A stretch of DNA of 64,000 bases from Bradyrhizobium jicamae (GCF_018130215.1 NZ_JAFCKQ010000008.1:124001-188000); one strand, 5' to 3'. Positions 8,084 to 17,393 are shown, counted from the stretch's first letter. Numbers and translations: made by a program. The notes: generated from the letters alone by a model not told the origin.

Positions 8084-8806
8084 ATGGCCGCTGTCGACCG
8101 GTCGCTGGTCGCTAACCTGCCGATGTTCGCCGGGCTTTCGCCCGCCGACCAGGATGAACTGCTGCACGAAGCCCGGTCGATCCGATACCCCAAGGGTACG
8201 GCAGTCTTTGACCAGGGTGCGGAGGCGAACCGCTTCTATCTCCTGCTGCACGGGCACCTGCGGGTGGAAAAGACCACACCACAGGGTCAACAATCGGTGG
8301 TCCGCTATGTGTCCGGAGGCGAGCTCTTCGGGGTGGCCCAGGCCATGAACCTGACGCAATATCCGGCAACTGCGGTCGCCGCTGTCGACAGCATCGCGCT
8401 GGCCTGGCCCTCTTCTTCGTGGCACCGCCTGATCGCCAAATATCCGAGCCTCGCCGCCAGCGCGCTGCAAACCGTTGGCAGCCGCCTGCAGGACACCCAG
8501 GCCCGCGTGATGGAATTGTCGAACGAGCAGGTGGAGCAGCGCGTCGCGCATACTTTGCTGCGGCTGGCCAAACAGGCGGGGCGGAAAGTCGATACCGGCG
8601 TCGAGATCGACTTTCCTATCAGCCGCCAGGATATCGCGGAGATGACCGGCACGACACTCCATACCGTGAGTCGCATTCTTAGCGCCTGGGAGAGCGAGGG
8701 CATCGTCGAGGGTGGCAGAAAGCGGATCGTGCTGCGCGACGCTCACCGGCTTCACGACCTCGCCGAAGGCGGCGAATCCATTCAGGCCCGCAAGCACGGG
8801 CTCTAA
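8084..8806 (+). CDS. nnrR: NnrR, Crp/Fnr-family nitric oxide regulator
   Basis: The 240-residue protein has a cNMP-binding-type sensor barrel (about residues 15-125, YLLLHGHLRVEK to GELFGVAQAM), a long dimer helix, and a Crp helix-turn-helix with ISRQDIAEMTGTTLHTVSRIL at about 165-215. It lacks FNR cysteines. Similarity of architecture and its position between nnrS and nirK identify it as NnrR, the activator of nitrite and NO reductase genes in alphaproteobacteria. The ATG at 8084 begins MAAVDRSLVANLPMFAGLS, a typical family N-terminus. A perfect NnrR box upstream suggests autoregulation. Confidence 0.88.
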   Translation: MAAVDRSLVANLPMFAGLSPADQDELLHEARSIRYPKGTAVFDQGAEANRFYLLLHGHLRVEKTTPQGQQSVVRYVSGGELFGVAQAMNLTQYPATAVAAVDSIALAWPSSSWHRLIAKYPSLAASALQTVGSRLQDTQARVMELSNEQVEQRVAHTLLRLAKQAGRKVDTGVEIDFPISRQDIAEMTGTTLHTVSRILSAWESEGIVEGGRKRIVLRDAHRLHDLAEGGESIQARKHGL

Positions 8807-9086
8807 GCTGCGCCCCTCGCTACTTCCGGCCTCCACGGCAGGAACAGGTCAGCCCAACATCTTGTTCCCTCGCACGCCTCATCGACCGAATCAAAGGGTT
8901 GTGGCCGGATATCCGACCATCGTATCCGGAAGTCCAGAAAGGCGGGGATGCCAGCGACGCATCACTGCGTCGGCCGTATCTCGGCGGTCGGCCCTGCGTT
9001 TCTTGCCACGCGTCCACGGTAGTCGTTCGAGCACAAGCTCTCTTTGCTTCCGCTGAACGCACTCATCGGTGAATCTGTCGCGCTCA

Positions 9087-9100
9087 TTGTTCCGGGACAA
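9087..9100 (+). promoter_or_regulatory. FNR/NnrR-family palindrome upstream of nirK
   Basis: TTGTTCCGGGACAA pairs TTGTT with GACAA around CCGG, with 6 of 7 symmetric base pairs. It is centred about 75 bases upstream of the nirK start codon, consistent with a Crp/Fnr-family activator site. Confidence 0.55.
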
Positions 9101-9168
9101 AGAGATTGGCGCGTGGATCGCGCATGATCCAACCATCGAACGAGAGCTTGCAATCGATGGAGAGCGTC

Positions 9169-10296
9169 ATGCTCACGAGAAGGACCGCTTTGATGGGCGT
9201 CGCGATCGCGGCGCTGATAATGACAGCGCCGGCATTTGCAGGGCCGCCGGACGACCTCAAACTGCCGCGCGAGCGCGTCGACCTTGTCGCCCCGCCCTTC
9301 GTGCATTCGCACGAACAGGCGACCACGGCTGGACCGAAGATCCTCGAGTTCAAGCTGACCATTCAGGAAAAGCAGGTCGTCATCGACGACGCCGGCACCA
9401 AGTTCTGGTCGATGACCTATAATGGCTCGATGCCAGGTCCGATGATGGTTCTGCACGAGGGTGACTACATGGAGCTCACCCTCGTCAATCCCGAGACCAA
9501 CTCAATGCCGCACAACATCGATTTGCACGCGGCGACGGGGGGACTTGGTGGCGGGGCATTGACGAAGGTCAATCCCGGCGAACAGGCCGTCCTGCGTTGG
9601 AAAGCAACCCGGCCGGGCGTCTTCATCTACCACTGCGCGCCGGAAGGCATGATCCCGTGGCATGTCGTCTCCGGGATGCACGGAACGGTCATGGTGCTGC
9701 CGCGCGACGGCCTGAAGGACGGCGAGGGCAATAAGTTGCACTACGACAAGGTCTTCTACATCGGGGAAAACGACCTCTACGTGCCAAAGGACGATAACGG
9801 CAAGTACAAGACCTACGAAACGCTCGGCGAGTCCTACGCCGATACGACGGAAGTCATGCGGAAGCTGATCCCGACGCACGAAGTCTTCGAGGGACGGGTC
9901 GGAGCGCTGACCGGCAAAAATGCGTTGACGGCGAAGGTCGGGGAAACCGTGCTGATCGTGCACTCCGAGGCCAACCGAGACACTCGTCCGCACCTGATCG
10001 GTGGGCATGGCGACTACGTCTGGGAGACCGGCAAGTTCAACAACCCGCCCCAGAAGGACCTCGAGACCTGGCTGGTGCGTGGTGGCTCTGCGGGGGCCGC
10101 GCTCTACACGTTCCGCGAACCCGGCGTTTACGCCTACGTCAACCACAACCTAATCGAGGCGGTCGAGCTCGGCGCCACGGCGCATATCAAAGTCGACGGC
10201 AAGTGGAACGATGATCTGATGAAGCAGGTCTCGCCTCCCGGCCCGATCCCGCCGGACAAGGTCGGCGCCGCCGAACCGATGGCCGTCACTCGCTAA
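9169..10296 (+). CDS. nirK: Copper-containing nitrite reductase NirK
   Basis: The 375-residue precursor reduces nitrite to nitric oxide in the periplasm. It starts with a short export signal (MLTRR followed by a hydrophobic stretch to PAFA). Copper ligands are all present: type 1 copper H115 (MPHNID), C156 (YHC), H165 (IPWH) and M170; type 2 copper H120 (DLHAA), H155 and H326 (VNHNL); the catalytic aspartate D118 is also in place. The length and ligand spacing fit class I NirK. ATG 9169 is chosen over 9157 because GGAG lies six bases upstream. nirV follows 57 bases downstream in the same direction, and a Crp/Fnr-type box lies upstream. Confidence 0.96.
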   Translation: MLTRRTALMGVAIAALIMTAPAFAGPPDDLKLPRERVDLVAPPFVHSHEQATTAGPKILEFKLTIQEKQVVIDDAGTKFWSMTYNGSMPGPMMVLHEGDYMELTLVNPETNSMPHNIDLHAATGGLGGGALTKVNPGEQAVLRWKATRPGVFIYHCAPEGMIPWHVVSGMHGTVMVLPRDGLKDGEGNKLHYDKVFYIGENDLYVPKDDNGKYKTYETLGESYADTTEVMRKLIPTHEVFEGRVGALTGKNALTAKVGETVLIVHSEANRDTRPHLIGGHGDYVWETGKFNNPPQKDLETWLVRGGSAGAALYTFREPGVYAYVNHNLIEAVELGATAHIKVDGKWNDDLMKQVSPPGPIPPDKVGAAEPMAVTR

Positions 10297-10353
10297 GCAG
10301 AGCCGGGCGGCCTGCGGCTCCGGCCGCGGGCCGCTCCTTCAAGGAGCACCATC

Positions 10354-11214
10354 ATGCTGATGCTGATGAAAGTGAAGTTGGCGTTGGTCGCCGGCGCGCT
10401 CGCCGCACCGGTCCTCACTTCCGTTCTGACGTCAGCTCCTGCGCATGATCCGGACCTTACACTTCGTCTCTCCTCCGTTACCTTCAGCTACCGGGCCGCC
10501 GGAGACTTCTCGCGTAACGGCAAACCGGTCGCCGGGCCGCTTCGTGACGTCCGTCTCGCCGCGGACCTCGTCATCATGGAGAGCCTCGTCACGGCCGGCG
10601 AATACGCTGCCTGCGCGGACGATGGCGCCTGCCCACGCGTTCCCCTCCCCGATGCACTAGATGTACCCATCGTCGGCGTCAGCTGGCACGACGCATCGGC
10701 TTATGCAGCCTGGATCTCGCAAAGGACAGGCGTCATGTATCGCCTGCCGACCGACGAGGAATGGACGCTGGCGGCGGCGGAAAAAGCACGTGATGAAGTG
10801 TTGCCTCTCGTCGATCCTGCCGATCCCGCCCAGGCATGGATTGCCCGTTACGAAGCCGAGTCCGCGCGTTCCCGGCCGAACGAGGCCGCACCCCGGCCGA
10901 TCGGCACCTTCGGAACCAACAGCAATGGACTCCTGGACATCGGTGGCAACGTCTGGGAGTGGACGAACAGTTGCTTCATCCGAGCATCGCTCGACGACGG
11001 CCGCGAGCGCATCACCAACACCAATTGCGGCGTTCGCGTCGTTGAAGGCGCCCATCGCACCTACATGACCGACTTCATCCGTGATCCAAAGTCTGGTGGC
11101 TGCGCCACTGGCATTCCGCCAACCAATCTCGGCTTTCGGCTCGTTGTCGAACCTTCCCCGTCGGTGGTGTCGGGCTTAGCCCGCAACGTCACAAAACTGC
11201 TGCGCCGGACATAG
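10354..11214 (+). CDS. nirV: NirV, formylglycine-generating-enzyme-like protein
   Basis: The 286-residue protein has an N-terminal export signal (residues 1-30) and a SUMF1/FGE-sulfatase fold with the usual landmarks VPIVGVSWHDASAYAAW, YRLPTDEEW, NGLLDIGGNVWEWT and a final GFRLV strand. NirV-type proteins accompany nirK in many denitrifiers; their job is unproven, but a maturation or accessory role in the periplasm is assumed. The start at 10354 follows AAGGAG by nine bases. It is 57 bases after nirK, so the two probably form an operon. Confidence 0.9.
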   Translation: MLMLMKVKLALVAGALAAPVLTSVLTSAPAHDPDLTLRLSSVTFSYRAAGDFSRNGKPVAGPLRDVRLAADLVIMESLVTAGEYAACADDGACPRVPLPDALDVPIVGVSWHDASAYAAWISQRTGVMYRLPTDEEWTLAAAEKARDEVLPLVDPADPAQAWIARYEAESARSRPNEAAPRPIGTFGTNSNGLLDIGGNVWEWTNSCFIRASLDDGRERITNTNCGVRVVEGAHRTYMTDFIRDPKSGGCATGIPPTNLGFRLVVEPSPSVVSGLARNVTKLLRRT

Positions 11215-11243
11215 ACCGGCCCGAACCAAGGGGAAGCGCAGAC

Positions 11244-11331
11244 ATGATGCAAATGGGGTCGCGTCGCCGCCGGGATACCGACCGTCATCCTGGTCGCCGT
11301 AGTGATCCCTGCCATCGTCAATCCGTTCTAA
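11244..11331 (+). pseudogene. Single-helix membrane micropeptide with one-base frameshift
   Basis: After a GGGGAAG ribosome site, ATG ATG CAA ATG opens a frame which, if one G of the run at 11255-11258 is removed, continues into a very hydrophobic helix (IPTVILVAVVIPAIVN) ending at a TAA. The repaired product would be 28 residues. As written, the reading frame shifts at the G run and the helix is lost. It lies between nirV and hemN. It may be a sequencing or assembly slip, a true lesion, or chance; I do not know a named family. Confidence 0.35.
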
Positions 11332-11341
11332 CGCTCCCAAG

Positions 11342-11355
11342 TTGATCCAGCGCAA
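11342..11355 (+). promoter_or_regulatory. FixK/NnrR-type box upstream of hemN
   Basis: TTGATCCAGCGCAA joins a FixK/FNR half-site (TTGAT) to an NnrR half-site (CGCAA) across CCAG. The centre is 56 bases before the hemN start. It shares the nine bases CCAGCGCAA with the box in front of nnrR. Confidence 0.65.
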
Positions 11356-11404
11356 CGTTGGCGCCCACGATTCCCAGCAATGTCGCCGCAAACGGAAGAC
11401 AGAC

Positions 11405-12757
11405 ATGCGCTTAGACCTCGCAAGACAATACGGGCAGGATCGGCTCCCTCGCTATACCAGCTATCCCACTGCTCCGCACTTCGCCCCTACGATCGGCGAC
11501 ACCGACTATCGGCGATGGCTCCGATCGATCCCGGTCCGGACGCCCGCTTCGATCTATCTACACGTGCCGTTCTGTCGCTCCATGTGCTGGTATTGCGGCT
11601 GCCACACTTCCATCACGAAGCCCGACGACCCCATCGCGATCTACGCATCGGGTCTACGCACCGAGGCGCACCTGATCGCCGAAACCATCGGCCAGCGCCT
11701 CCCGATCTCACACATCCACTTCGGCGGCGGCACGCCCACCGTCATGACGCCCGAGACCTTTGCCGATCTCGTTGGAGTGCTTCGCTATTCCTATTTTGTA
11801 CTGCCGACCGCCGAGGTCGCCGTCGAGATCGACCCACGCACTCTGACCGAACCGATGACGGAAGCGATGGGCTACAGTGGCGTCAACCGAGCAAGTCTGG
11901 GCGTGCAAAGCTTCGATCCCGCCGTCCAGCGCGCCATCAACCGCTTGCAAAGCTTCGAACAGACCGCGAGATCTGTGGAGCGACTGCGCCGGGCGGGCAT
12001 CGCGCGGATCAATTTTGATCTGCTCTACGGCTTGCCGGCGCAGACCGTGCAGTCGTGCGTAGACACCGTCGCGAAGTGTATCGAACTCCGCCCGGACCGC
12101 TTCTCCGTGTTCGGATATGCACACATACCATCGTTCAAGAAGCATCAGCGCAAGATCGCGGAAGCGTCACTCCCTGACAGCATCGAGCGGCATCTGCAGT
12201 CCGAGACCATCGCGGACGCGCTTGTCGACGCCGGCTATGAGCGCATCGGTTTCGATCACTTCGCCCTTCCCGGCGACAGTCTCACCGAGGCGAAGCGGGA
12301 GGGTCGGTTGCGTCGGAACTTCCAGGGCTACACTGACGATTCCGCCGATACCCTCATCGGCCTGGGCGCGAGCGCCATCAGCCGGATGCCTCGAGGATTT
12401 GTGCAGAACGTTGCGGCGACCCGCGACTATCTTGCGCGCATCGCCGAGGATCGGCTTGCAACCGTGAAGGGGTATGCCTTCACGGCAGACGACCTCTTCC
12501 GCGCCGACATCATCGAGCGGATAATGTGCAACATGGCCGTCGACCTACCCAAGGTATCCCGTCTTCACGGCAGAAATCCGGAATCGGCCGTCGTCGATCG
12601 TTCTCGAATCGATAGTCTCATCGCAGATGGCGTCGTGACTATGGTCGCCGACCGGCTCTCAGTAAGTGACGGTGCGGAGTTCCTCGCCCGGCACGTCGCT
12701 TCGGTATTCGACGCTCATCTTGCGCCGTCGCTGGCAACACACAGTCCGGCAGTTTGA
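11405..12757 (+). CDS. hemN: Oxygen-independent coproporphyrinogen III oxidase HemN
   Basis: The 450-residue radical-SAM enzyme decarboxylates coproporphyrinogen III to protoporphyrinogen IX in haem synthesis without oxygen. The cluster motif is C57-x3-C61-x2-C64 followed by GC66 (CRSMCWYCGC), after YLHVPF; the SAM-binding glycines appear as HIHFGGGTPT, and NFDLLYGLP and GFDHFALP are typical HemN segments. The N-terminus RYTSYPTAPHF marks HemN rather than the HemW homologue. ATG 11405 is chosen; a TTG at 11342 would place the regulatory box inside the gene. Low-oxygen haem supply for cytochromes explains its place in the nir cluster. Confidence 0.94.
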   Translation: MRLDLARQYGQDRLPRYTSYPTAPHFAPTIGDTDYRRWLRSIPVRTPASIYLHVPFCRSMCWYCGCHTSITKPDDPIAIYASGLRTEAHLIAETIGQRLPISHIHFGGGTPTVMTPETFADLVGVLRYSYFVLPTAEVAVEIDPRTLTEPMTEAMGYSGVNRASLGVQSFDPAVQRAINRLQSFEQTARSVERLRRAGIARINFDLLYGLPAQTVQSCVDTVAKCIELRPDRFSVFGYAHIPSFKKHQRKIAEASLPDSIERHLQSETIADALVDAGYERIGFDHFALPGDSLTEAKREGRLRRNFQGYTDDSADTLIGLGASAISRMPRGFVQNVAATRDYLARIAEDRLATVKGYAFTADDLFRADIIERIMCNMAVDLPKVSRLHGRNPESAVVDRSRIDSLIADGVVTMVADRLSVSDGAEFLARHVASVFDAHLAPSLATHSPAV

Positions 12758-13174
12758 AGTCCTTTACGAAACCCTTCAGGGCGAGCGATCATTGCGCCGG
12801 CCTGCCCGACGCCGGCCATCGCCATGCGAGGGTCGGCCTCGATTGCCGCTGCTGAGGTCGCGGCAGACGGGATCTGGCGGCGCCGCCGCCCTCGGCGCTG
12901 AGTGATGCGCGGATCACGAGCCATCACGGCGTCCCCTTTGGCGTGGCGTTCGCCGCTACATAGTCAGCACTTTGGCAAGACAATATCTTCATTTGCTAGC
13001 GTGCGCCGCTACGAAAGTGACCCTCGTCACTTGACGAAATCGGCTCACATCGGCCAACCCATGGTTGACATTCACTGTTCGCCGGGACGTCTGCCTTTCC
13101 GTCGGATTTGAGACCCAATAATTTCATCAGCTTGGTTGGAAAATCGGCAACCCTCAAGAGCCCCGGAAGGTGGC
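12758..13174 (+). other. Intergenic stretch after hemN
   Basis: No convincing gene on either strand. The only structure seen is the inverted repeat at 13015-13032. Confidence 0.5.
13015..13032. repeat. Short perfect inverted repeat
   Basis: AAGTGAC and GTCACTT, seven bases each, around CCTC. There is no following T run, so it is more likely a protein-binding palindrome than a terminator. It lies about 145 bases upstream of the small secreted-protein gene. Confidence 0.4.
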
Positions 13175-13426
13175 ATGACACATTTGAGCACAAGTGTCGT
13201 CGCACTCTTGCTGGCGAGTTTTCCTGGCGTTGCGAGCGCGCAGATGAACTGCGACACGATGCCTCACGGACCGGCGCGCACCGATTGCTACCTCGGCCTT
13301 AGTCAGTTCTATCGGGCACAATCGGATCTTGCCGCTGCTAAGGCCCGCGTGCAGTCAGATGCCGCGTGGTATCGGGCAATTACCGGAGCAGACCCTCCAG
13401 TACATAAACCGCATCGGCGGCGATAA
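13175..13426 (+). CDS. Small exported protein, unknown function
   Basis: The 83-residue precursor has a clear signal peptide (MTHLSTSVVALLLASFPGV, cleavage after ASA), then a short mature domain with two cysteines (NCDTMP and TDCYLGL) and a charged tail of KPHRRR. The mature part is helix-rich (FYRAQSDLAAAKARVQSDAAWYRAI). GGAAGG lies before the ATG at 13175. No family is recognised; the two cysteines could form a disulfide in the periplasm. Its neighbours give no functional clue. Confidence 0.65.
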   Translation: MTHLSTSVVALLLASFPGVASAQMNCDTMPHGPARTDCYLGLSQFYRAQSDLAAAKARVQSDAAWYRAITGADPPVHKPHRRR

Positions 13427-13700
13427 GCATTGTCGCGCGCGATCTACGAGCATACTGCGGAAGACGGCTAAGCCGCGCTCGCCAAAATCTGTCATCGGGT
13501 CGTGGCCTGCGTCCGCGCACGGCCACACATCGCTGAAGCCTGACCGTTTGAGGCTGATTGGTCCCCGACGTTGGCCGGAATTCCACTGGCTCGTACCTGC
13601 AGCGCTCTGCAGGTACTGCGACCGGCATGTGGTCCCGCTTTCCGAGACCGGGTGATTGGCCAAATCGCAGGTACGCCCTTCCCTGAGCCGTTGGGAGGCC

Positions 13701-13898
13701 ATGCCGCCGATGGCCGAGATCGTCTCCGCTCACAAGCCCGTCGACCACGCCATCAAGACGCTGCCGACCTACCGTGAACGCAAGATGCTTGCCGGCAAGC
13801 TGCTCGACGGCCTCGGTATCAGATCCGAGGAGGGTGCGGCGGTATATGCGGAGGCCCTGTCCTGGACGCGGGTGCACGTTTCGTCGGGTAAAGCATAG
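13701..13898 (+). CDS. Possible small hypothetical protein, 65 aa
   Basis: The frame reads MPPMAEIVSAHKPVDHAIKT and continues as a helical, charged segment (YRERKMLAGKLLDGLGI). The peptide looks protein-like, but GGGAGG is only a few bases before the first ATG and no family is recognised. It may be a short real gene or the tail of a decayed one, since the flanking 13.4-14.6 kb region is poor in genes. Confidence 0.35.
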   Translation: MPPMAEIVSAHKPVDHAIKTLPTYRERKMLAGKLLDGLGIRSEEGAAVYAEALSWTRVHVSSGKA

Positions 13899-14078
13899 GA
13901 AAGTCGACCCCATCCCTGCACCTGTCATTGCCGCAGCAATTGACTGGCTTGTGGCGAGAGTATGGGGAGACCTACGGCAGGCCGCTCCCAATCCGCACCG
14001 TGCTTGAGGTGCACGAGATACTCCGTGGAGAGCCGTGTCTCGTGCGGGAACGCATGGCGCCGCCTAGACCCCGCACCC

Positions 14079-14222
14079 TCATCTCTCGACGGGCCCGACC
14101 GGGATGGCGGTGTTGGCGGCAGTGTGGCCGTCGGGCGTCGTATGCCGCAAGGCGCGGACCAAGGTTGTCCGGTCACGTTCCAGCAGATCGGCAGCCTCGT
14201 AGATGGAGAATATCGTTTTCAT
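14079..14222 (-). CDS. 47-residue helix-turn-helix-like ORF (phage Nu1-like start)
   Basis: The leftward frame starts at 14222 after GAAGG and encodes MKTIFSIYEAADLLERDRTT followed by LVRALRHTTPDG, then a short proline-rich tail. The first 35 residues resemble the N-terminal helix-turn-helix of phage terminase small subunits (Nu1) and similar excision-type regulators, where aromatic-S-x-Y-E-A-A-D-L-L begins the fold. At 47 residues it is much shorter than Nu1 proteins, so it is probably a truncated remnant or a very small regulator. Confidence 0.45.
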   Translation of the reverse strand: MKTIFSIYEAADLLERDRTTLVRALRHTTPDGHTAANTAIPVGPVER

Positions 14223-14668
14223 TTACCTTCATTTTGTTAGCTTCTGAGGTAATAGATACTATTGTTGTAGGCCATTATAAAACATTATCCCTAGTTCGGG
14301 TTGGGGCGCAGTTGCGACCCGCATATACCCCAGCCGCACGGGCAGGCCGCTCGCCCCGCTTGGCGGCGGTACGCCTTGACGCAACCGGACGTTGCGCTCC
14401 CCAGTACAGGAACTATGGTATCCTCCGTCAACGCGATGGGAATGAAAGCGGCCACCCCTCGAATGGCTCTTGCTGCGCGTCCTTGTGTCCATGCCGGGCT
14501 CCGGGACAGGACAAAATGGCCTGGCATCCCGACCTCTTAGGCGCTACTCGGCCCGCGCCGACGAGGTGATCGAATGGGTGCGCCAGGCAAGCTGGTGCTA
14601 TTCAGCCCACGGAAGACCGGTCCGAGCAAGGGTTGGCGCTCTCCCGGGTCTTGAGGAGGACCAGCATC
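14223..14668 (+). other. Intergenic stretch with lower GC start
   Basis: About 450 bases. The first 80 are AT-rich compared with the surroundings and could hold the promoter of the leftward 47-residue ORF. No credible gene is seen in the rest. Confidence 0.4.
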
Positions 14669-15838
14669 GTGAAGCGTGACTTCGACCTCATCGTCTACGG
14701 CGCGACGGGTTACACCGGCGGTCTCATCGCCGAATATCTGGCGGCGTCCTATCGAGGCGACGATGCTCCGTCCTGGGCGATTGCCGGACGCTCGACCGAC
14801 AAGCTTCAGAAAGTGCGTGCCGACATCGGCGCACCAGACGATTTGCCTTTGCTGAAGGCGAATGCCGGCGAGCCAGCCAGCCTGCGTTCAATGTGCGAGC
14901 GTGCGACCGTGATTATCACGACGGTCGGGCCTTATCAGCTCTACGGCTCCGAGCTTGTGGCGGCCTGCGCAGCCACGGGCACTGGCTATGTAGATCTGTG
15001 CGGCGAGCCGGCGTGGATGCGGCGCATGATTGACGCCCATCACGATGACGCGAAACGGACCGGAGCGCGCATCGTCTTCTCCTGCGGCTTCGATTCCATC
15101 CCGTTCGATCTCGGCGTACTCACGTTGCAGGAGAAGGCTCGCGAGAAATTTGGTCACCCCGCGCCGCGCGTTAAAGCCCGCCTGCGCAAGGTGAAAGGCA
15201 GCATGTCTGGCGGCACCGCAGCGAGCGCCCAGGCGACCCTTGCGGCCGCCGCGCGCGACCCGGCCCTGATCCGGCTGCTGACCGACCCCTTCGCGTTGAC
15301 GCCGGGGTTCACCGGGCCGTCACAGCCGTCGGGCCTTATCCCCGAATACGACCCGAGTATGAAGGTGTTGCTCGTGCCGTTCCCCATGGCGCCGGTTAAC
15401 ACCAAGAACGTGCACCGCACGAATTTCCTTTTGGGACATCCCTACGGCTCGGACTTCGTTTACGACGAGATGATGGTCGCGCCGGGATTTAGAGACATTG
15501 GTCGCGTGGCCACGGAGACGTTCGCCACGATGGTTTCCTTGTTCGGGACCGGCGGGCTCAGACCGGGCGCAGGCCCGGCTCGGGAAGAGCGCGAGAAGGG
15601 CTCCTACGACATCCTCTTCCTGGGCGAGTTGCCGGACGGCCGAGGGGTCGAGGCGGTCGTCACGGGCGACCGCGATCCGGGCTACGGCTCGACCAGCAAG
15701 ATGATCGCCGAATGCGCGCTCTGCCTGGTGCGCGACATGCAGGGCGAGGGCGGCATCTGGACGCCGGGCGCGCTGATGGGTCTGGCCTTGCGCGAGCGTC
15801 TGCAGAAGCGCGCCGGCCTCACCTTCGGCGCGCGTTGA
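14669..15838 (+). CDS. Saccharopine-dehydrogenase-like trans-acting enoyl reductase
   Basis: The 389-residue protein starts at a GTG preceded by GAGGAGGACC. The N-terminus DLIVYGATGYTGGLIAEYL is a Rossmann nucleotide-binding motif (G-A-T-G-Y-T-G), followed by AIAGRSTDKL and a long hydrophobic middle segment (YVDLCGEPAWMRR, FSCGFDSIPFDLGV). This pattern matches the saccharopine dehydrogenase NADP-binding family, especially the mycobacterial trans-acting enoyl reductase Rv2449c/Rv2953-type members. The probable reaction is NADPH-dependent reduction of a lipid or polyketide-like substrate, but the substrate here is unknown. It stands alone, with gene-poor DNA on both sides. Confidence 0.8.
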   Translation: MKRDFDLIVYGATGYTGGLIAEYLAASYRGDDAPSWAIAGRSTDKLQKVRADIGAPDDLPLLKANAGEPASLRSMCERATVIITTVGPYQLYGSELVAACAATGTGYVDLCGEPAWMRRMIDAHHDDAKRTGARIVFSCGFDSIPFDLGVLTLQEKAREKFGHPAPRVKARLRKVKGSMSGGTAASAQATLAAAARDPALIRLLTDPFALTPGFTGPSQPSGLIPEYDPSMKVLLVPFPMAPVNTKNVHRTNFLLGHPYGSDFVYDEMMVAPGFRDIGRVATETFATMVSLFGTGGLRPGAGPAREEREKGSYDILFLGELPDGRGVEAVVTGDRDPGYGSTSKMIAECALCLVRDMQGEGGIWTPGALMGLALRERLQKRAGLTFGAR

Positions 15839-16127
15839 GGAATGCTCAGAACTGCAGCAGCGTGCTGGATAACGTGGATCGTAACAAACGAAAGCGCGGA
15901 CTGGCGCCCACCGGCCTGCTCGCCGCCGATAACGCGGCGTCGGCAGGCGATTTTCAACGGAACTATTAACTAGAAAGGCTGAATGAGCATCGAATCTCTG
16001 AATCGGCTCGCAACACTTACGAGACCTAGAAAGAAAAAGGGTCGAATTCGCTGCAACAGGCTGCCACGCCGAGGCGCATTACGCTGCTGACACTACTCCG
16101 CCGGCGCGCAAGTCGTTCTTCTGTCGT

Positions 16128-16340
16128 TTGACGCAGGGCTTCAAGTTCATATGGGGCAGTCCAATAGGTCAGGCGGTGAGACGAGCAGCCGAACAGCTGG
16201 ACCTCTCACTTACGCCAGCCCTCTTGCCAGCGGGTCCCAGTGAAGAAACATACGCGCCGATCGTCGAAGAAATGAAGGCATCCGGTGCTGACGGACTAAT
16301 CGTCGGTCCCGGTCAGGAGAATTACGACACCGCGCGGCGC
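16128..16340 (+). pseudogene. Remnant of ABC-transporter substrate-binding protein (ABC_sub_bind type)
   Basis: A ~70-residue stretch reads AVRRAAEQLDLSLTPALLPA and EMKASGADGLIVGPGQENY, the middle of a TrpX/ABC_sub_bind periplasmic protein. No N-terminal lipoprotein signal and no C-terminal half are present, and the frame runs into unrelated sequence. It is therefore a gene fragment. The real homologues are ~320 residues. Confidence 0.5.
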
Positions 16341-16547
16341 GGGAAAAAGTCCCAAGTTGAGTTAAGACCGGAAGTCATCCGGTGGGGCTCAAACAGACGC
16401 CCATGCCCCAAAGGCGACGTAGCCTTGCGGCCGCGGGGTGCAAGGGCAGCGATCAGGAGACTTGCTTACAAGCTTTGGCGATTAGCTTCGTCGACTACTA
16501 CAAGGGCATAAAAGGGGATGTTCGGCAGAATCCGGGATGCAGCATAA

Positions 16548-17393
16548 TCACGGTTGTGGACCCGAGAGGTGCAGTTCACGCTCCGCTCGGAAAACATTCC
16601 CGTAAAGGTTTGCTATCCATTGGCGCCCGCGCGAGGTGAGATTGAGGTAGCGTATCGCCGTCTGAATTTGCGGAGCGACGGTGTTCCAATAGAATTGTGG
16701 ATATTTATAGACGACGTCTGCCGGCGTATCGTAGCCGAGCTGTTTGTTCAGGCCGATCTCTTCAAATTCGTAAAAGAGTCTGTTTGCCTTTCTCAGATAG
16801 TTCGGATCGCCGAGTTGCCCGATAAGATCAGCAGCCCGCAGCAACAATCCCTCTTCTTCGATCAAGTCATCCTCCGAGGATACCGCATAAGGAAGCCGAG
16901 TGTATTCAATTGCTCGGGCAATTCGCGCGGCGTCAACTTCTTCGGCTCCGTCGAGGCGCTCGGTGACAAATAGTTTGGAACGATCCACATGATAAGGTGT
17001 GAGGGCGGCATCGGACGAGCCCCTTGGCAGGCGAATCGTGTGCCCACTGAGATCTGTGACATAGGATTCGTTGTCATCTCCATGCACAATTCCACGAACG
17101 TATCCGATATCGTGTGCAAGACATGCCACAATGAAATTGGCATAATCGCTTGCAGTGGTTGCCCGGAAGATCTGTCGGCCCATCAGGATGTCATGCCCGG
17201 CAAGGGTAACAAGCATTGAATGCTCAACGTTGTGATACGGGGCATCGCTGTTACCAATGCACTCCATTGTGAGTTTGGCCGCGAAGGGAATGGCCTCAGC
17301 CAGGCGAGCGTGTGAATGGCCAAAGCGATCCTTAGTTTCTGACGTCAGGAATGATGCCAAAGCGTCCGCTACTAATCTTGGAATTGTAATCAT
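16548..17393 (-). CDS. HD-domain metal-dependent phosphohydrolase
   Basis: The 281-residue soluble protein shows the HD superfamily ligands H54 (APYHNVEHS, with H58 four residues later) and H94-D95 (CLAHDIGY), with a further helical half containing a cluster of acidic residues (SSEDDLIEEEGLLLRAADLIGQL) where the last metal-binding aspartate is expected. Such proteins hydrolyse phosphate esters, often of nucleotides or cyclic nucleotides. The spacing of the HD motif recalls the eukaryote-like phosphodiesterase branch, but this is not certain. The gene stands alone; GGGGTG lies close before the ATG. A perfect FixK-type box lies 147 bases upstream. Confidence 0.75.
   Translation of the reverse strand: MITIPRLVADALASFLTSETKDRFGHSHARLAEAIPFAAKLTMECIGNSDAPYHNVEHSMLVTLAGHDILMGRQIFRATTASDYANFIVACLAHDIGYVRGIVHGDDNESYVTDLSGHTIRLPRGSSDAALTPYHVDRSKLFVTERLDGAEEVDAARIARAIEYTRLPYAVSSEDDLIEEEGLLLRAADLIGQLGDPNYLRKANRLFYEFEEIGLNKQLGYDTPADVVYKYPQFYWNTVAPQIQTAIRYLNLTSRGRQWIANLYGNVFRAERELHLSGPQP

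Noticed and set aside
13990..14070. Resemblance to the end of a group II intron (GGAGAGCCGTG and GTGCGGGAA)
   Set aside because: Only short matches; no reverse transcriptase frame and no domain V-like hairpin could be found.
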